Shown here piece after piece: positions 8,163-15,559 of a stretch of 15,706 bases of DNA; within the stretch, counting starts at the first letter, position 1, and every line of letters begins with the position of its first letter. The notes beneath the pieces were generated by a model. That model made no database searches. It was not told the origin of the DNA and saw nothing but the letters and a program-made list of their open reading frames with translations. The position numbers and the translations under genes were made by a program. This DNA is from Desulfocurvus sp. (GTDB taxonomy: Bacteria; Desulfobacterota; Desulfovibrionia; Desulfovibrionales; Desulfovibrionaceae), in assembly GCF_023230885.1 (NCBI RefSeq), contig NZ_JALNWM010000058.1, forward strand, positions 1-15,706, written 5' to 3'.

Positions 8163-8199
8163 GTAGAATGATTCTACCCTCCCCGGCGCGAAAAGACAA
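8163..8199 (-). promoter_or_regulatory. Promoter of the GGDEF-EAL gene with a palindromic operator over the -10
   Basis: On the minus strand, -35 TTGTCT (8199-8194), a 17-base spacer and -10 TAGAAT (8176-8171) form a good sigma-70 type promoter, with transcription expected near 8164 and a leader of about 55 bases. The perfect palindrome GTAGAATGATTCTAC (8163-8177; 7-bp arms, one central base) covers the -10. Its AATnATT core and 7-1-7 geometry resemble Fur/PerR-family operators, though the outer bases differ from the Fur consensus. Binding here would block RNA polymerase. The palindrome is seen; the regulator is inferred. Confidence 0.65.
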
Positions 8200-8821
8200 C
8201 GATGCCGCACGACATGCTTCGGCCCCCTGCCCCGGGCCGGGATGCGACGCCGACGACGGCGCCCGCGGCTGGCCGCGCACGCGCCGGATGGCCTCTGCGG
8301 CCCGGAGGAACGGCGAAAACAGCCAGCACATATCGTTTTCCACTTGCCGATATGGCGCCGCCGGGCGTCCTGCTTGCCCACAGCCCGCTGCCGCGTCCGC
8401 GCCGCGCGCCTGCACCCTGCGTCCGCGTCCGCAGCCCATCGTGCCAGGTCCACCGCCCATCCCGGCGAAGACGCCCCTCCCGCAGGGCGCCACGCCAAGC
8501 GCCGACCGGCCGTACCGAAGTCGCCGCGCCCCTGCCGCCCGCAAGGAATCGTGGCCGCGCCCGTCTTCGCATCCACGCCCGCCCCCACACCTCCGTCAAG
8601 ACCCCGGACCTTCGATTCAGGGGACGACCACCTTGTCGCCCAGCCGCGCCACACCCGCCGGGCATCGCGGCCAGCGCCACGCCCCGGGCCAGCGAAGGCG
8701 GAACCGCCCCCTTCCGCGCCAGCATCACGGTCGCCGCCCCGCCCGGGCCCCGCTGCACTTCGCGCCTGCGCGCCTCCGCCCTCCGGCCGGCCTTCCCCGG
8801 CGCCGCCTCCCGCGCCCCTTC
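8200..8821. other. GC-rich non-coding gap between two divergent promoters
   Basis: About 620 bp without a credible gene. The open frames on both strands translate to Arg/Pro/Ala-rich, low-complexity sequence with no domain, no ribosome-binding site and no membrane or signal pattern, which is what non-coding DNA of this GC content gives by chance. I see no tRNA, no strong repeat array and no clear decayed gene. A structured RNA cannot be excluded by eye. Confidence 0.55.
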
Positions 8822-8851
8822 ATTGACTTTGAAACTCAATATCAATATGGT
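8822..8851 (+). promoter_or_regulatory. moxR-operon promoter with a Fur-like box in the spacer
   Basis: The -35 TTGACT (8823-8828) and -10 TATGGT (8846-8851) are separated by exactly 17 bases, and those 17 bases (8829-8845), TTGAAACTCAATATCAA, are an imperfect palindrome. It matches the Fur box I recall for Desulfovibrio (wTGAAAATnATTTTCAw) at all but three positions. A second, overlapping 19-bp near-palindrome, ATTGACTTTGAAACTCAAT (8822-8840), shares bases with it; such overlap is typical of Fur operators. The short AT-rich island stands out in GC-rich surroundings. Transcription should start near 8858, about 22 bases before the ATG. The promoter elements and palindromes are seen; Fur binding is inferred. 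Confidence 0.7.
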
Positions 8852-8879
8852 GCCCGAAATCTTCCGGAGGAACCCCGCC

Positions 8880-9863
8880 ATGAAACCGTCCGCCATAGCC
8901 CTGGCCCTGCACACGCTGCTGGCCATCCGCCAGCCCGCCTTCCTGTGGGGGCCGCCCGGGGTGGGCAAGAGCCAGGTGGTGGCCCAGGTGGCCGCCGCCC
9001 TCGACATGGAGCTGGCCGACGTGCGCGCCGTGCTCCTGGATCCCGTGGACCTGCGCGGCATCCCGCGCTTCGACGACTCGGGGGCCACGGTCTGGTGCCC
9101 GCCCGCCTTCCTGCCGCGCCGGGGCAGGGGCATCCTGTTCCTGGACGAGCTGAACGCCGCCCCGCCCCTGGTGCAGGCCGCCTGCTACCAGCTCATCCTG
9201 GACCGCCGCCTGGGCGAATACCACCTGCCCGAGGGCTGGACCGTGCTGGCCGCCGGCAACCGCGAGTCCGACCGCGCCGTGACCCACCGCATGCCCTCGG
9301 CCCTGGCCAACCGCATGGTCCACCTGGACTTCGAACCCGACCTGGACGACTGGCTGGCCTGGGCCGAGGAGGACGGCATCGACCCGCGCATCCGGGCCTT
9401 CCTGCGCTTCCGCCCCAAGCTGCTGCACGCCTTCGACCCCCGGGCCGAAGACAAAGCCTTCCCCTCGCCGCGCTCCTGGGCCTTCGCCTCGCGCATCCTC
9501 AAGGCCGCCCCGGGAGCCGACGCCGCCCCCGGGCTGCTGCGCGGCGCCGTGGGCCCCGGGGCCGCCGCCGAGCTGCTCGGGTTCCTGGACATCTGCCAGC
9601 GCATGCCCGACCCCGACACCGTGCTGGCCGATCCGGGCGGCGTGCACCTGCCCGAGGACCCCGCCGTGATCTGCGCCCTGTGCGAGTCCGTGGCCCGCAA
9701 GGCCAGCGACGAGACCATGCCCGGCCTGGCCGTGCTGGCCGCGCGCCTGCCAGTGGAGTTCGGCGTGCTGCTCATGCGCGACGCCGCCGCCGTGCGGCCC
9801 TCGGTGGTGGAAACCGAGGCCTTCCGCGGCTGGGCCTGCGCCAACAGCGACGTGCTGGTCTGA
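8880..9863 (+). CDS. MoxR-type AAA+ ATPase
   Basis: A 327-residue AAA+ ATPase of the MoxR/RavA group, acting as a cytoplasmic remodelling or chaperone motor. Walker A is GPPGVGKSQ (residues 24-32), Walker B ILFLDELNAAP (about 83-93) and sensor-1 LAAGN. ANRMVHLDFEPDLDDWLAWAEE is the conserved stretch that follows. The P-loop starts very near the N-terminus, as in the short MoxR proteins that precede DUF2201 genes. I choose the ATG at 8880 with GGAGGA 8 bases upstream; the same frame is open to 8202 but that part is low-complexity and lies across the promoter, so it is rejected. It is the first gene of a three-gene operon; the next gene begins 5 bases after its stop. MoxR proteins typically work with a VWA partner, and the next gene encodes one. 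The client is unknown. Confidence 0.9.
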   Translation: MKPSAIALALHTLLAIRQPAFLWGPPGVGKSQVVAQVAAALDMELADVRAVLLDPVDLRGIPRFDDSGATVWCPPAFLPRRGRGILFLDELNAAPPLVQAACYQLILDRRLGEYHLPEGWTVLAAGNRESDRAVTHRMPSALANRMVHLDFEPDLDDWLAWAEEDGIDPRIRAFLRFRPKLLHAFDPRAEDKAFPSPRSWAFASRILKAAPGADAAPGLLRGAVGPGAAAELLGFLDICQRMPDPDTVLADPGGVHLPEDPAVICALCESVARKASDETMPGLAVLAARLPVEFGVLLMRDAAAVRPSVVETEAFRGWACANSDVLV

Positions 9864-9868
9864 CGCCC

Positions 9869-11211
9869 GTGGACGCCCAGGCCCGACACAGGCTGACCAA
9901 GGCCCGCGCCGAGCTGGTCATGGACCATCCCTTCTTCGCCCACCTGGCCCTGCGCCTGGACCTGCGCGAGGACCCGGGCTGCGCCTCGGCGTGGTCCGAC
10001 GGGCGCACCCTGGGCTACAACCCCGCCTATGTGCGCGCCCTGACCCCGGCCATGACCAAGGGCCTGCTCTGCCACGAGGTGCTGCACCTGGCCTGCGGCC
10101 ACCACCTGCACCGGGGCCGGCGCGACCCCGGGCTGTGGAACATGGCCTGCGACTACGCCATAAACCCCGTGCTGCGGGAGGCCGGGCTGACCCTGCCCCC
10201 GGGCTTCCTGGACGACCCGGCCCACCACGGCCGGGGCGCCGACGCCATCTACGCCGCCCTGGCCGCGCGCCACGACGAGACCAGGGCCGCAGCCCTGGGC
10301 GGCAGGGCCCAGGCCGCCCAGGCCCCGGCGGAGCAGCCCGACGCGGGCTCGCCGGGCCAGGAGTCCCCCGCCGCCGGGCAGGGCGGGGGCGGCGGAACGG
10401 GCGACGACCCCCCCCGCCCCGGGCAGGACGGCCCGGGCGCGGCGGGCGGCTCCGCGGGCGGCCAGGACCCCGCCGACCCCGGCCAGGGCGGCGACCCGGG
10501 CATGAGCGGCGAGGTGCGCGACGCCCCGGCCCCGCCCCCCGGCGGGGCCGACAGCGCCCAGGCCCTGGAGCGCGAGCGCGAATCGTGGCGGACCTCCCTG
10601 GCCCAGGCCCTGCACAAGGCCCGCCAGTGCGGCGGGCTGCCCGGGGGGCTGGAGCGGCTGCTGGGCCGGGCCCGGGCCGGACCCTGGGCTGGCGCGAGCT
10701 GCTGCGCCGCTTTGTGGACCACGCGGCGCGCAACGATTTCTCCTGGGTGCGGCCCAACCGGCGCATGCTGCACGCCGGGCTCTACCTGCCCGGGCTGGAC
10801 AGCCGCGAGCTGGACGGGCTGGCCGTGGCCGTGGACGTGTCGGGCAGCATCCTCCAGGCCGAGCTGGACGCCTTCGCCGCCGAGCTGGGCGCCGTGCTGG
10901 AGGAGTTCGACACCACCCTGACCCTGCTGACCTGCGACGCGGCCCTGACCCGCCAGGAGCGCCTGGGCCGCGCCGACCTGCCCCTGGAGTTCGCGGCGCG
11001 CGGCGGCGGCGGCACGGACTTCCGCCCGCCCTTCGCCCGCCTGCGCGACGACGGGGCCCGCCCCTGCTGCCTGATCTATTTCACCGACCTCGAATGCGCG
11101 CGCTTCCCCGAGGAGCCGGACTACCCCGTGCTGTGGGTCACGCCCAACGCGGGGCACACGCCGCCGCCCTTCGGCGAGGTGCTGCTCATGGAGCCCGACC
11201 AATGCACATGA
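9869..11211 (+). CDS. Zinc-peptidase-like/VWA-domain protein (DUF2201 type), frameshifted near 10680
   Basis: The expected product is about 447 residues. The N-terminal domain carries the zinc-binding motif HEVLH (residues 69-73, then ACGHHLH), as in the metallopeptidase-like DUF2201 N-domain. A Gly/Pro/Ala/Gln-rich linker follows (about 141-232), then LPGGLERLL. The C-terminal VWA-like domain has an intact MIDAS: DVSGS at about 323-327, GGTDF with Thr at about 383, and YFTDLE. As written, the frame changes near 10680: the N-terminal frame runs on without homology to 10921, while the VWA frame picks up at TLGWRELLRRF. Adding one G at GCCGGACC (10676-10683) restores GRARAGTLGWREL in one frame. 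I choose GTG 9869 (VDAQARHRLTKARAELVMDHPFF), matching the family N-terminus; ATG 9919 is the alternative, and no clear ribosome-binding site precedes the GTG, so coupling to moxR is likely. Either a sequencing deletion or a real mutation; a catalytic peptidase role is unproven. Confidence 0.8.
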
Positions 11212-11663
11212 CCTGGAAGATAACCAAGAAACGCGGCAATTTCCGCCCCGTGCTGCACTACACCCTGACCCTCACGGAATACGAGCGCGACCTGGCCCTG
11301 CCCGCCGTGCGCATCCAAAGCCCCATCCCCAAGCCCCCCGACGCGGGCTGGGCCCATTGCTGGCCCGGCCAGAACGAGCGCGGCGACTGGCGGCCCTCGG
11401 AATTCCACCTGCTCATGACCCCCTCGCACAAGACCGGCGAGGCCAGCGACAGCCTCAGGCTGCCCTGGCGCGCGGACAACGCCTACCCCGAGGTGGAGCG
11501 GGCCTTCGCCATGCTGCGCGAGGCCTTCGAGGCCGCCCTGGCCCAGGCCGTGGACAGCGCGCCCCTGGACCTTGCGGGCAGCCTGGAGACCTCCGAGGCG
11601 GCCCGGCGGCACATGGCCCCGGCCCTGGCGGCCCAACGCCTGCTGCGCGCCGTGCGCCCCTGA
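11202..11663 (+). CDS. Small conserved-looking protein of unknown function in the MoxR operon
   Basis: A 153-residue soluble protein I do not recognise. The N-terminal half is basic and probably beta-rich (MTWKITKKRGNFRPVLHYTL), with aromatic segments WAHCWPGQNERGDWRPSEFH. The C-terminal third is Ala-rich and helical. There is no signal peptide, membrane helix, cysteine cluster or catalytic motif. The ATG at 11202 overlaps the end of the VWA gene by 10 bases, with GGAG 8 bases upstream; a second ATG at 11208 would drop two residues. The overlap makes co-translation with the MoxR/VWA pair very likely, so it may be an accessory or client of that complex. The Lys/Trp/Tyr-containing composition, unlike random GC-rich shadow frames, supports a real gene. 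Confidence 0.75.
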   Translation: MHMTWKITKKRGNFRPVLHYTLTLTEYERDLALPAVRIQSPIPKPPDAGWAHCWPGQNERGDWRPSEFHLLMTPSHKTGEASDSLRLPWRADNAYPEVERAFAMLREAFEAALAQAVDSAPLDLAGSLETSEAARRHMAPALAAQRLLRAVRP

Positions 11664-11678
11664 CCCCTGCGGGCGCCC

Positions 11679-11737
11679 GCCCGGCGCCCCCGCCCAACGC
11701 CCCGCCCGGCGCCCCCGCCCAACGCCCCGCCCGGCGC
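11679..11737. repeat. 25-bp tandem repeat, about 2.4 copies
   Basis: The 25-bp unit GCCCGGCGCC... ending AACGCCCC occupies 11679-11703, repeats perfectly at 11704-11728 and continues partially from 11729 to 11737. It sits between the last gene of the MoxR operon and its terminator. Such C-rich tandem repeats are prone to slippage and to assembly error. No function is seen. Confidence 0.75.
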
Positions 11738-11756
11738 CACTCCCGGCGCCACCCCG

Positions 11757-11798
11757 TCCGCCACCCGGCCCCTGCGCCGGGTGGCGGATCGCTTTTCC
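11757..11798 (+). terminator. Intrinsic terminator of the MoxR operon
   Basis: A perfect 13-bp stem, TCCGCCACCCGGC (11757-11769) with GCCGGGTGGCGGA (11776-11788), a 6-base loop, and then TCGCTTTTCC with four T. It lies about 95 bp after the stop at 11663 and separates the operon from the araC-like gene. The T-tract is short but the stem is very stable. Confidence 0.75.
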
Positions 11799-11941
11799 AG
11801 CCCGCCCGGCGCATTCGCTTTTGAAGCGTACTTTTCGCCTCCCCGCGAGACACGAACACGCCTTTGCCCATATCATAGTTACAGCCTTGGCCTTCCCGTC
11901 GCGGCGGCCCTCGCCGGGCCCAACAGACATGCCCGCCTATA

Positions 11942-11947
11942 TATAAT
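11942..11947 (+). promoter_or_regulatory. Candidate -10 box of the AraC-family gene
   Basis: A consensus TATAAT (within CTATATATAATG) stands 53 bp before the GTG at 12001, in a locally AT-rich stretch. No good -35 lies 16-18 bases upstream, as expected for an activator-dependent promoter. This is only a candidate. Confidence 0.4.
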
Positions 11948-12000
11948 GACGTTTTAAGGCCGCCCTGCGTACATATCCACTATGCGCCAATCCGAATAGC

Positions 12001-13035
12001 GTGATAAAATTGCCCCCCATGCACGACAGGCCGCTCTCTTCCTTCAACAAGATCGACACGGATAATGTCGACACGATACGCGAATCCATCGTGCGCTCGT
12101 ACTGTGGAACAGAAATCGATATCGATCGCAAGGATGGTATACATGGTATCCACAACTGCATCGAACTCGGCTGCGTCGCCATCCACTATGGGGATCTGAA
12201 TACTGGATTCTCGCTGTGCGGAGGGCCGTTTTGGCAGATGCCCATCCTGCATCTGCCCCTGGCGGGGCAACTGGTCGTCCAGAGCCGGGGAACGCGCCTG
12301 GTCTGCTCTCCGGGAACCCGCGGCGCCCTGCTCGGCTTTCCGCACCCCGTGTCCATCAGCCAGCACCTGGGCTACAGGGCCCTGCGCCTGCACATCCGCC
12401 GCCACGCCCTGGAGGACGCCCTGGCGCGCATGCTCGGCGTCCCGCCCCGCGGGCCGCTGCGCTTCCTGCCCGCCGTGGACCTCTGCGCCGCCGGCCCGCG
12501 CCATCTGCTCGCCATGCTCCTGCGCCTGGCCGACCTCTTCGACCACGACCCCGCCATGCTCCTGCAACCCTTCCTGACCGAGCGCTACGCCGACCTGCTG
12601 CTGGCCGCCGCCCTGACCTGCCTGCCCCACAACCACCTGCCCCTGCTGGACGCGGACCCGCCGCCCGGGGTGCCCAAGGTGGTGCGCCTGGCCGAGGAAT
12701 ACCTGGAGGCCAACGCCGACAAACCCGTGCGCATGGGCGACCTGGCCCGGGTGGTGGGCATGGGCACACGCTCCATCCAGCTGGCCTTCCAGCGCCACCG
12801 GGGCTACTCGCCCAGCCATTTCCTGCGCGAATGCCGCCTGGGGCGCGCGCGGCGGATGCTGGTCCAGGCCGCCCCGGGAACCACAGTCCTGGCCGTGGCC
12901 CTGGCCTGCGGCTTCGGCTCCCAAAGCCACTTCACCCTGTGCTACCGCAGGCGCTTCGGCGAAACGCCCTCCGAAACCCTGCGCGCGGGCGCGGGGGCGC
13001 CGCCCGCACTTTTCGTCCCCGCAAGCCTTTTTTAG
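12001..13035 (+). CDS. AraC-family transcriptional regulator
   Basis: A 344-residue one-component regulator. Residues from about 15 to 215 fit the AraC_binding_2-type sensor domain: FNKIDTDNVDTIRESIVRSYCGTE near the N-terminus (opening part FNKIDTDNVDTIRE), ELGCVAIHYGDLNTGF, and a cupin-like ILHLPLAGQLVVQSRG followed by SPGTRGALLGFP. The two-helix-turn-helix DNA-binding domain is at about 224-326, with MGDLARVVGMGTRSIQLAFQ and the signature VALACGFGSQSHFTLCYRRR followed by FGETPSETLR. The start is uncertain: GTG 12001 or ATG 12019, neither with a clear ribosome-binding site; the sensor fold begins after both. The first 80 or so codons are about 50% GC, in sharp contrast to the rest of the gene. 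It precedes the chemoreceptor gene by 148 bp on the same strand and may control it. The ligand is unknown. Confidence 0.88.
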   Translation: MIKLPPMHDRPLSSFNKIDTDNVDTIRESIVRSYCGTEIDIDRKDGIHGIHNCIELGCVAIHYGDLNTGFSLCGGPFWQMPILHLPLAGQLVVQSRGTRLVCSPGTRGALLGFPHPVSISQHLGYRALRLHIRRHALEDALARMLGVPPRGPLRFLPAVDLCAAGPRHLLAMLLRLADLFDHDPAMLLQPFLTERYADLLLAAALTCLPHNHLPLLDADPPPGVPKVVRLAEEYLEANADKPVRMGDLARVVGMGTRSIQLAFQRHRGYSPSHFLRECRLGRARRMLVQAAPGTTVLAVALACGFGSQSHFTLCYRRRFGETPSETLRAGAGAPPALFVPASLF

Positions 13036-13043
13036 GCGCACCC

Positions 13044-13077
13044 TTCGCAATACGCACGATTCTTGCGCATATGCGAA
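13044..13077. promoter_or_regulatory. Inverted repeat upstream of the chemoreceptor gene
   Basis: TTCGCA (13044-13049) is repeated inverted as TGCGAA (13072-13077), and the inner bases TACGC/GCGCA continue the symmetry imperfectly. It begins 9 bp after the AraC gene and ends 106 bp before the chemoreceptor ATG, in a locally AT-richer stretch. It could be an operator for the adjacent AraC-family regulator. No tidy sigma-28 promoter was found. Confidence 0.4.
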
Positions 13078-13183
13078 AGACACGCGCTCGCCCTCTGGGG
13101 CACTGTCCCATCATGCCGACCCCCGCTTCCATCCGGAAGAATCCACGGGGGCGGTCGCCGTACGCACTTGCCGGAGGAGCGCC

Positions 13184-15499
13184 ATGTTCAAGAAAAACCT
13201 CGGGACCGTTCTCATCGCCTCGGTCACCCTGGCCGTGGTCCTGGCCGTGTCGGGGATCGTCGTCTACGTTTCGCAGTCCACCTACGGCCTGGCCCTGACC
13301 CAGCAGCGCCAGGCCATGGCCCAGACTTCCGCCACCGCCCTGTCCGCCCTGCACATGTACATGGGCAACGTCCAGGGCATGGCCATGACCCTGGCCGAAC
13401 GCCGCGTGGTGCGCGAAGCCCTGGAAGGCGACGCGGGCACGCTGAGCGAAGACCTGCGCGCCTACCTGGCCGAGGCCGAGAACCTGTGGGGCGTGGTGGT
13501 CTTCGACCGCACGGGCGCCGTCGTGCTCGGGCTGTCGTCCGGCGGCGACAACCTGGCGGGCAAGGCCCTGGAAGAGCGGGCCTATGTGCAGGCCATCCTG
13601 GGCGGCGCGGACCTGTTCGTGCCCCGGCGGCTGCTCGAGGTCGAGGGCCGGGGCGGCAAGACCCTGGTCTTCCCCCTGGCCAAGGCCGTGCATGCCCAGG
13701 ACGGGCGGCTCCTGGGCGGGGTCTGCCTGCTGCCCCGCTGGGAGGACTTCACCAAGGCATTCATCGACCCCCCGCGCTTTGGCGAGCGCGGCTACGGCTT
13801 CATGCTCGACGGCGAGGGCCGCCTCATCGCCCACGCCACGGACAAATCCCTGCTGCTCACCTCCCAGGCGGGCGAATCCTTCATCCAGCAGGCCCTGAAG
13901 ACCCAAAACGGCGACATGTTCTACGACTGGAGAGGCGAGCGGAAGTACCTGGTGGTCGACACCGACCCCGCCACCGGCTGGACGGTCTGCATGAGCGCCT
14001 ACGTCTCGGAACTGACCGCCACGGCGACCATGCAGCGCAACGTGCTGCTGGGCATCGGCGCGGCGGCCGTGCTGGTCCTGGTGACGGTGGTGGCCCTGCT
14101 CATCAGCCGCCTGCTGGCGCGCCCCCTGCACCGCATCGAAGCATTCACCGCCGCCGTGGCCCACGGCGATTTCCAGGCCGAGCTGGGCACGGGCTACCGC
14201 TTCGAGATGCGCAGCCTGGCCGAGAACATCCGGGTCATGGTCCTGGAGCTCAAGCAGAAGCTCGGCTTCGCCCAGGGCGTGCTGGACGGCTTCGTGCTGC
14301 CCTGCGCCGTGTTCGACATGGACAACAAGGCCACCTTCATCAACGAACACATGATGCGCGCCCTGGACAAGGACGGCGACCCCAAGGCCCTGCTGGGGCA
14401 GACCTCGGGGCGCATCGTCTACGGCGACGACGCCCGCGACACCATCTCCCTGCGCGCCCTGCGCGAGAAGAGGGCCCTGGAGCAGGAGACGCCCTACACC
14501 ACGGCCAGGGGCGCCCGGAAGATCTTCGACGTGACCAGCACGCCCATCAACGACCTGGACGGCAACCTGCTCGGCACGCTGGCCGTCTGGGTCGAGCTGA
14601 CGGAAATCCGCGAGCAGCAGGCGCGCATCCAGGCCCAGAACAAGAAGATCGCCGAGGCCGCCGCCGCGGCCAACACCGTCTCCGACCAGGTGGCCTCCGC
14701 CGCCGAGGAACTGTCGGCCCAGATCGAACAGTCCAGCCGGGGCTCGGAACAGCAGCGCAACCGCACCGGCGAGGCCGCCACGGCCATGGAGGAGATGAAC
14801 GCCACGGTCATGGAGGTGGCCCAGAGCGCCTCCACCGCCGCCGAGCTCGCCGACCAGGCCAACGCCAAGGCCCGCGAGGGCGAAACCCTGGTGGACGAGG
14901 TGGTGACAACCATCACCCAGGTCAACGCCCTGGCCGAGGGACTCAAGACCGATATGACCGAGCTGGGCCGCCAGGCCGAGGGCATCGGGCAGATCATGAA
15001 CGTCATCGCCGACATCGCCGACCAGACCAACCTCCTGGCGCTGAACGCGGCCATCGAGGCCGCCCGGGCGGGCGACGCGGGCCGGGGCTTCGCCGTGGTC
15101 GCCGACGAGGTGCGCAAGCTGGCCGAAAAGACCATGAACGCCACCAACGAGGTCGGGGCCTACATCCGCGCCGTGCAGGAAAGCGCACGCAAGAACATCC
15201 GCGGCACCGAGGCCACCACCGAGGCCATCACCGCGAGCACCGAGACGGCGGGCCGCTCGGGCGCGGCCCTGCGCGAGATCGTCGGCATGGTCGAACAGAC
15301 CGCAGACCAGGTGCGCGGCATCGCCACCGCCAGCGAGGAGCAGTCCGCCGCCAGCGACGAGATCAGCCGCACCACGGAAGAGATCAACAACATCGCCAGC
15401 GAGACCGCCGAGGCCATGAACCAGTCGGCCCAGGCCGTCTCCGACCTTGCGCGTCTGGCCCAGGAGCTCAAAGGCATCATCAACGCGATGCAGGACTGA
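13184..15499 (+). CDS. Methyl-accepting chemotaxis protein (Cache-HAMP-PAS)
   Basis: A 771-residue inner-membrane chemoreceptor signalling through CheW/CheA to the flagella. Order: TM1 (about residues 6-29), a periplasmic Cache-type ligand domain of about 250 residues (30-280, including GVVVFDRTGAVVLGLSSGGD and GYGFMLDGEGRLIAHATDK), TM2 (about 287-309), HAMP (about 306-360), an unusual extra cytoplasmic PAS domain (about 365-475, AVFDMDNKATFINEHMM) and the long signalling coiled coil (about 490-771). The hairpin tip is canonical, IADQTNLLALNAAIEAARAG followed by DAGRGFAVVADEVRKLAE (about 611-650). No C-terminal CheR-docking pentapeptide is present. The ATG at 13184 has GGAGG 6 bases upstream. 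The internal PAS domain suggests a second, cytoplasmic input such as redox state, although no haem- or FAD-specific residue can be claimed. The ligand is unknown. Confidence 0.95.
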   Translation: MFKKNLGTVLIASVTLAVVLAVSGIVVYVSQSTYGLALTQQRQAMAQTSATALSALHMYMGNVQGMAMTLAERRVVREALEGDAGTLSEDLRAYLAEAENLWGVVVFDRTGAVVLGLSSGGDNLAGKALEERAYVQAILGGADLFVPRRLLEVEGRGGKTLVFPLAKAVHAQDGRLLGGVCLLPRWEDFTKAFIDPPRFGERGYGFMLDGEGRLIAHATDKSLLLTSQAGESFIQQALKTQNGDMFYDWRGERKYLVVDTDPATGWTVCMSAYVSELTATATMQRNVLLGIGAAAVLVLVTVVALLISRLLARPLHRIEAFTAAVAHGDFQAELGTGYRFEMRSLAENIRVMVLELKQKLGFAQGVLDGFVLPCAVFDMDNKATFINEHMMRALDKDGDPKALLGQTSGRIVYGDDARDTISLRALREKRALEQETPYTTARGARKIFDVTSTPINDLDGNLLGTLAVWVELTEIREQQARIQAQNKKIAEAAAAANTVSDQVASAAEELSAQIEQSSRGSEQQRNRTGEAATAMEEMNATVMEVAQSASTAAELADQANAKAREGETLVDEVVTTITQVNALAEGLKTDMTELGRQAEGIGQIMNVIADIADQTNLLALNAAIEAARAGDAGRGFAVVADEVRKLAEKTMNATNEVGAYIRAVQESARKNIRGTEATTEAITASTETAGRSGAALREIVGMVEQTADQVRGIATASEEQSAASDEISRTTEEINNIASETAEAMNQSAQAVSDLARLAQELKGIINAMQD

Positions 15500-15513
15500 G
15501 CCTGGCGCCTTGT

Positions 15514-15559
15514 CCGGGCCCGGCGGGGGGAGAACCGGGAGCTTCCCCCGCCGGCCCGG

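Noticed and set aside
8202..8879. An N-terminal extension of the MoxR protein by 226 codons
   Set aside because: The sequence is Arg/Pro/Ala-rich without a domain, runs through a good promoter and operator, and the ATG at 8880 has a strong ribosome-binding site and the normal family N-terminus.
10661..10690. Programmed -1 frameshifting in the VWA gene, by analogy with chlD-type genes
   Set aside because: No slippery heptamer is in phase and the break is inside conserved sequence; a one-base deletion explains it more simply.
12116..12127. The palindrome ATCGATATCGAT inside the AraC gene as an operator
   Set aside because: It lies within coding sequence, is a simple repeat of GAT/ATC codons, and has no partner site.
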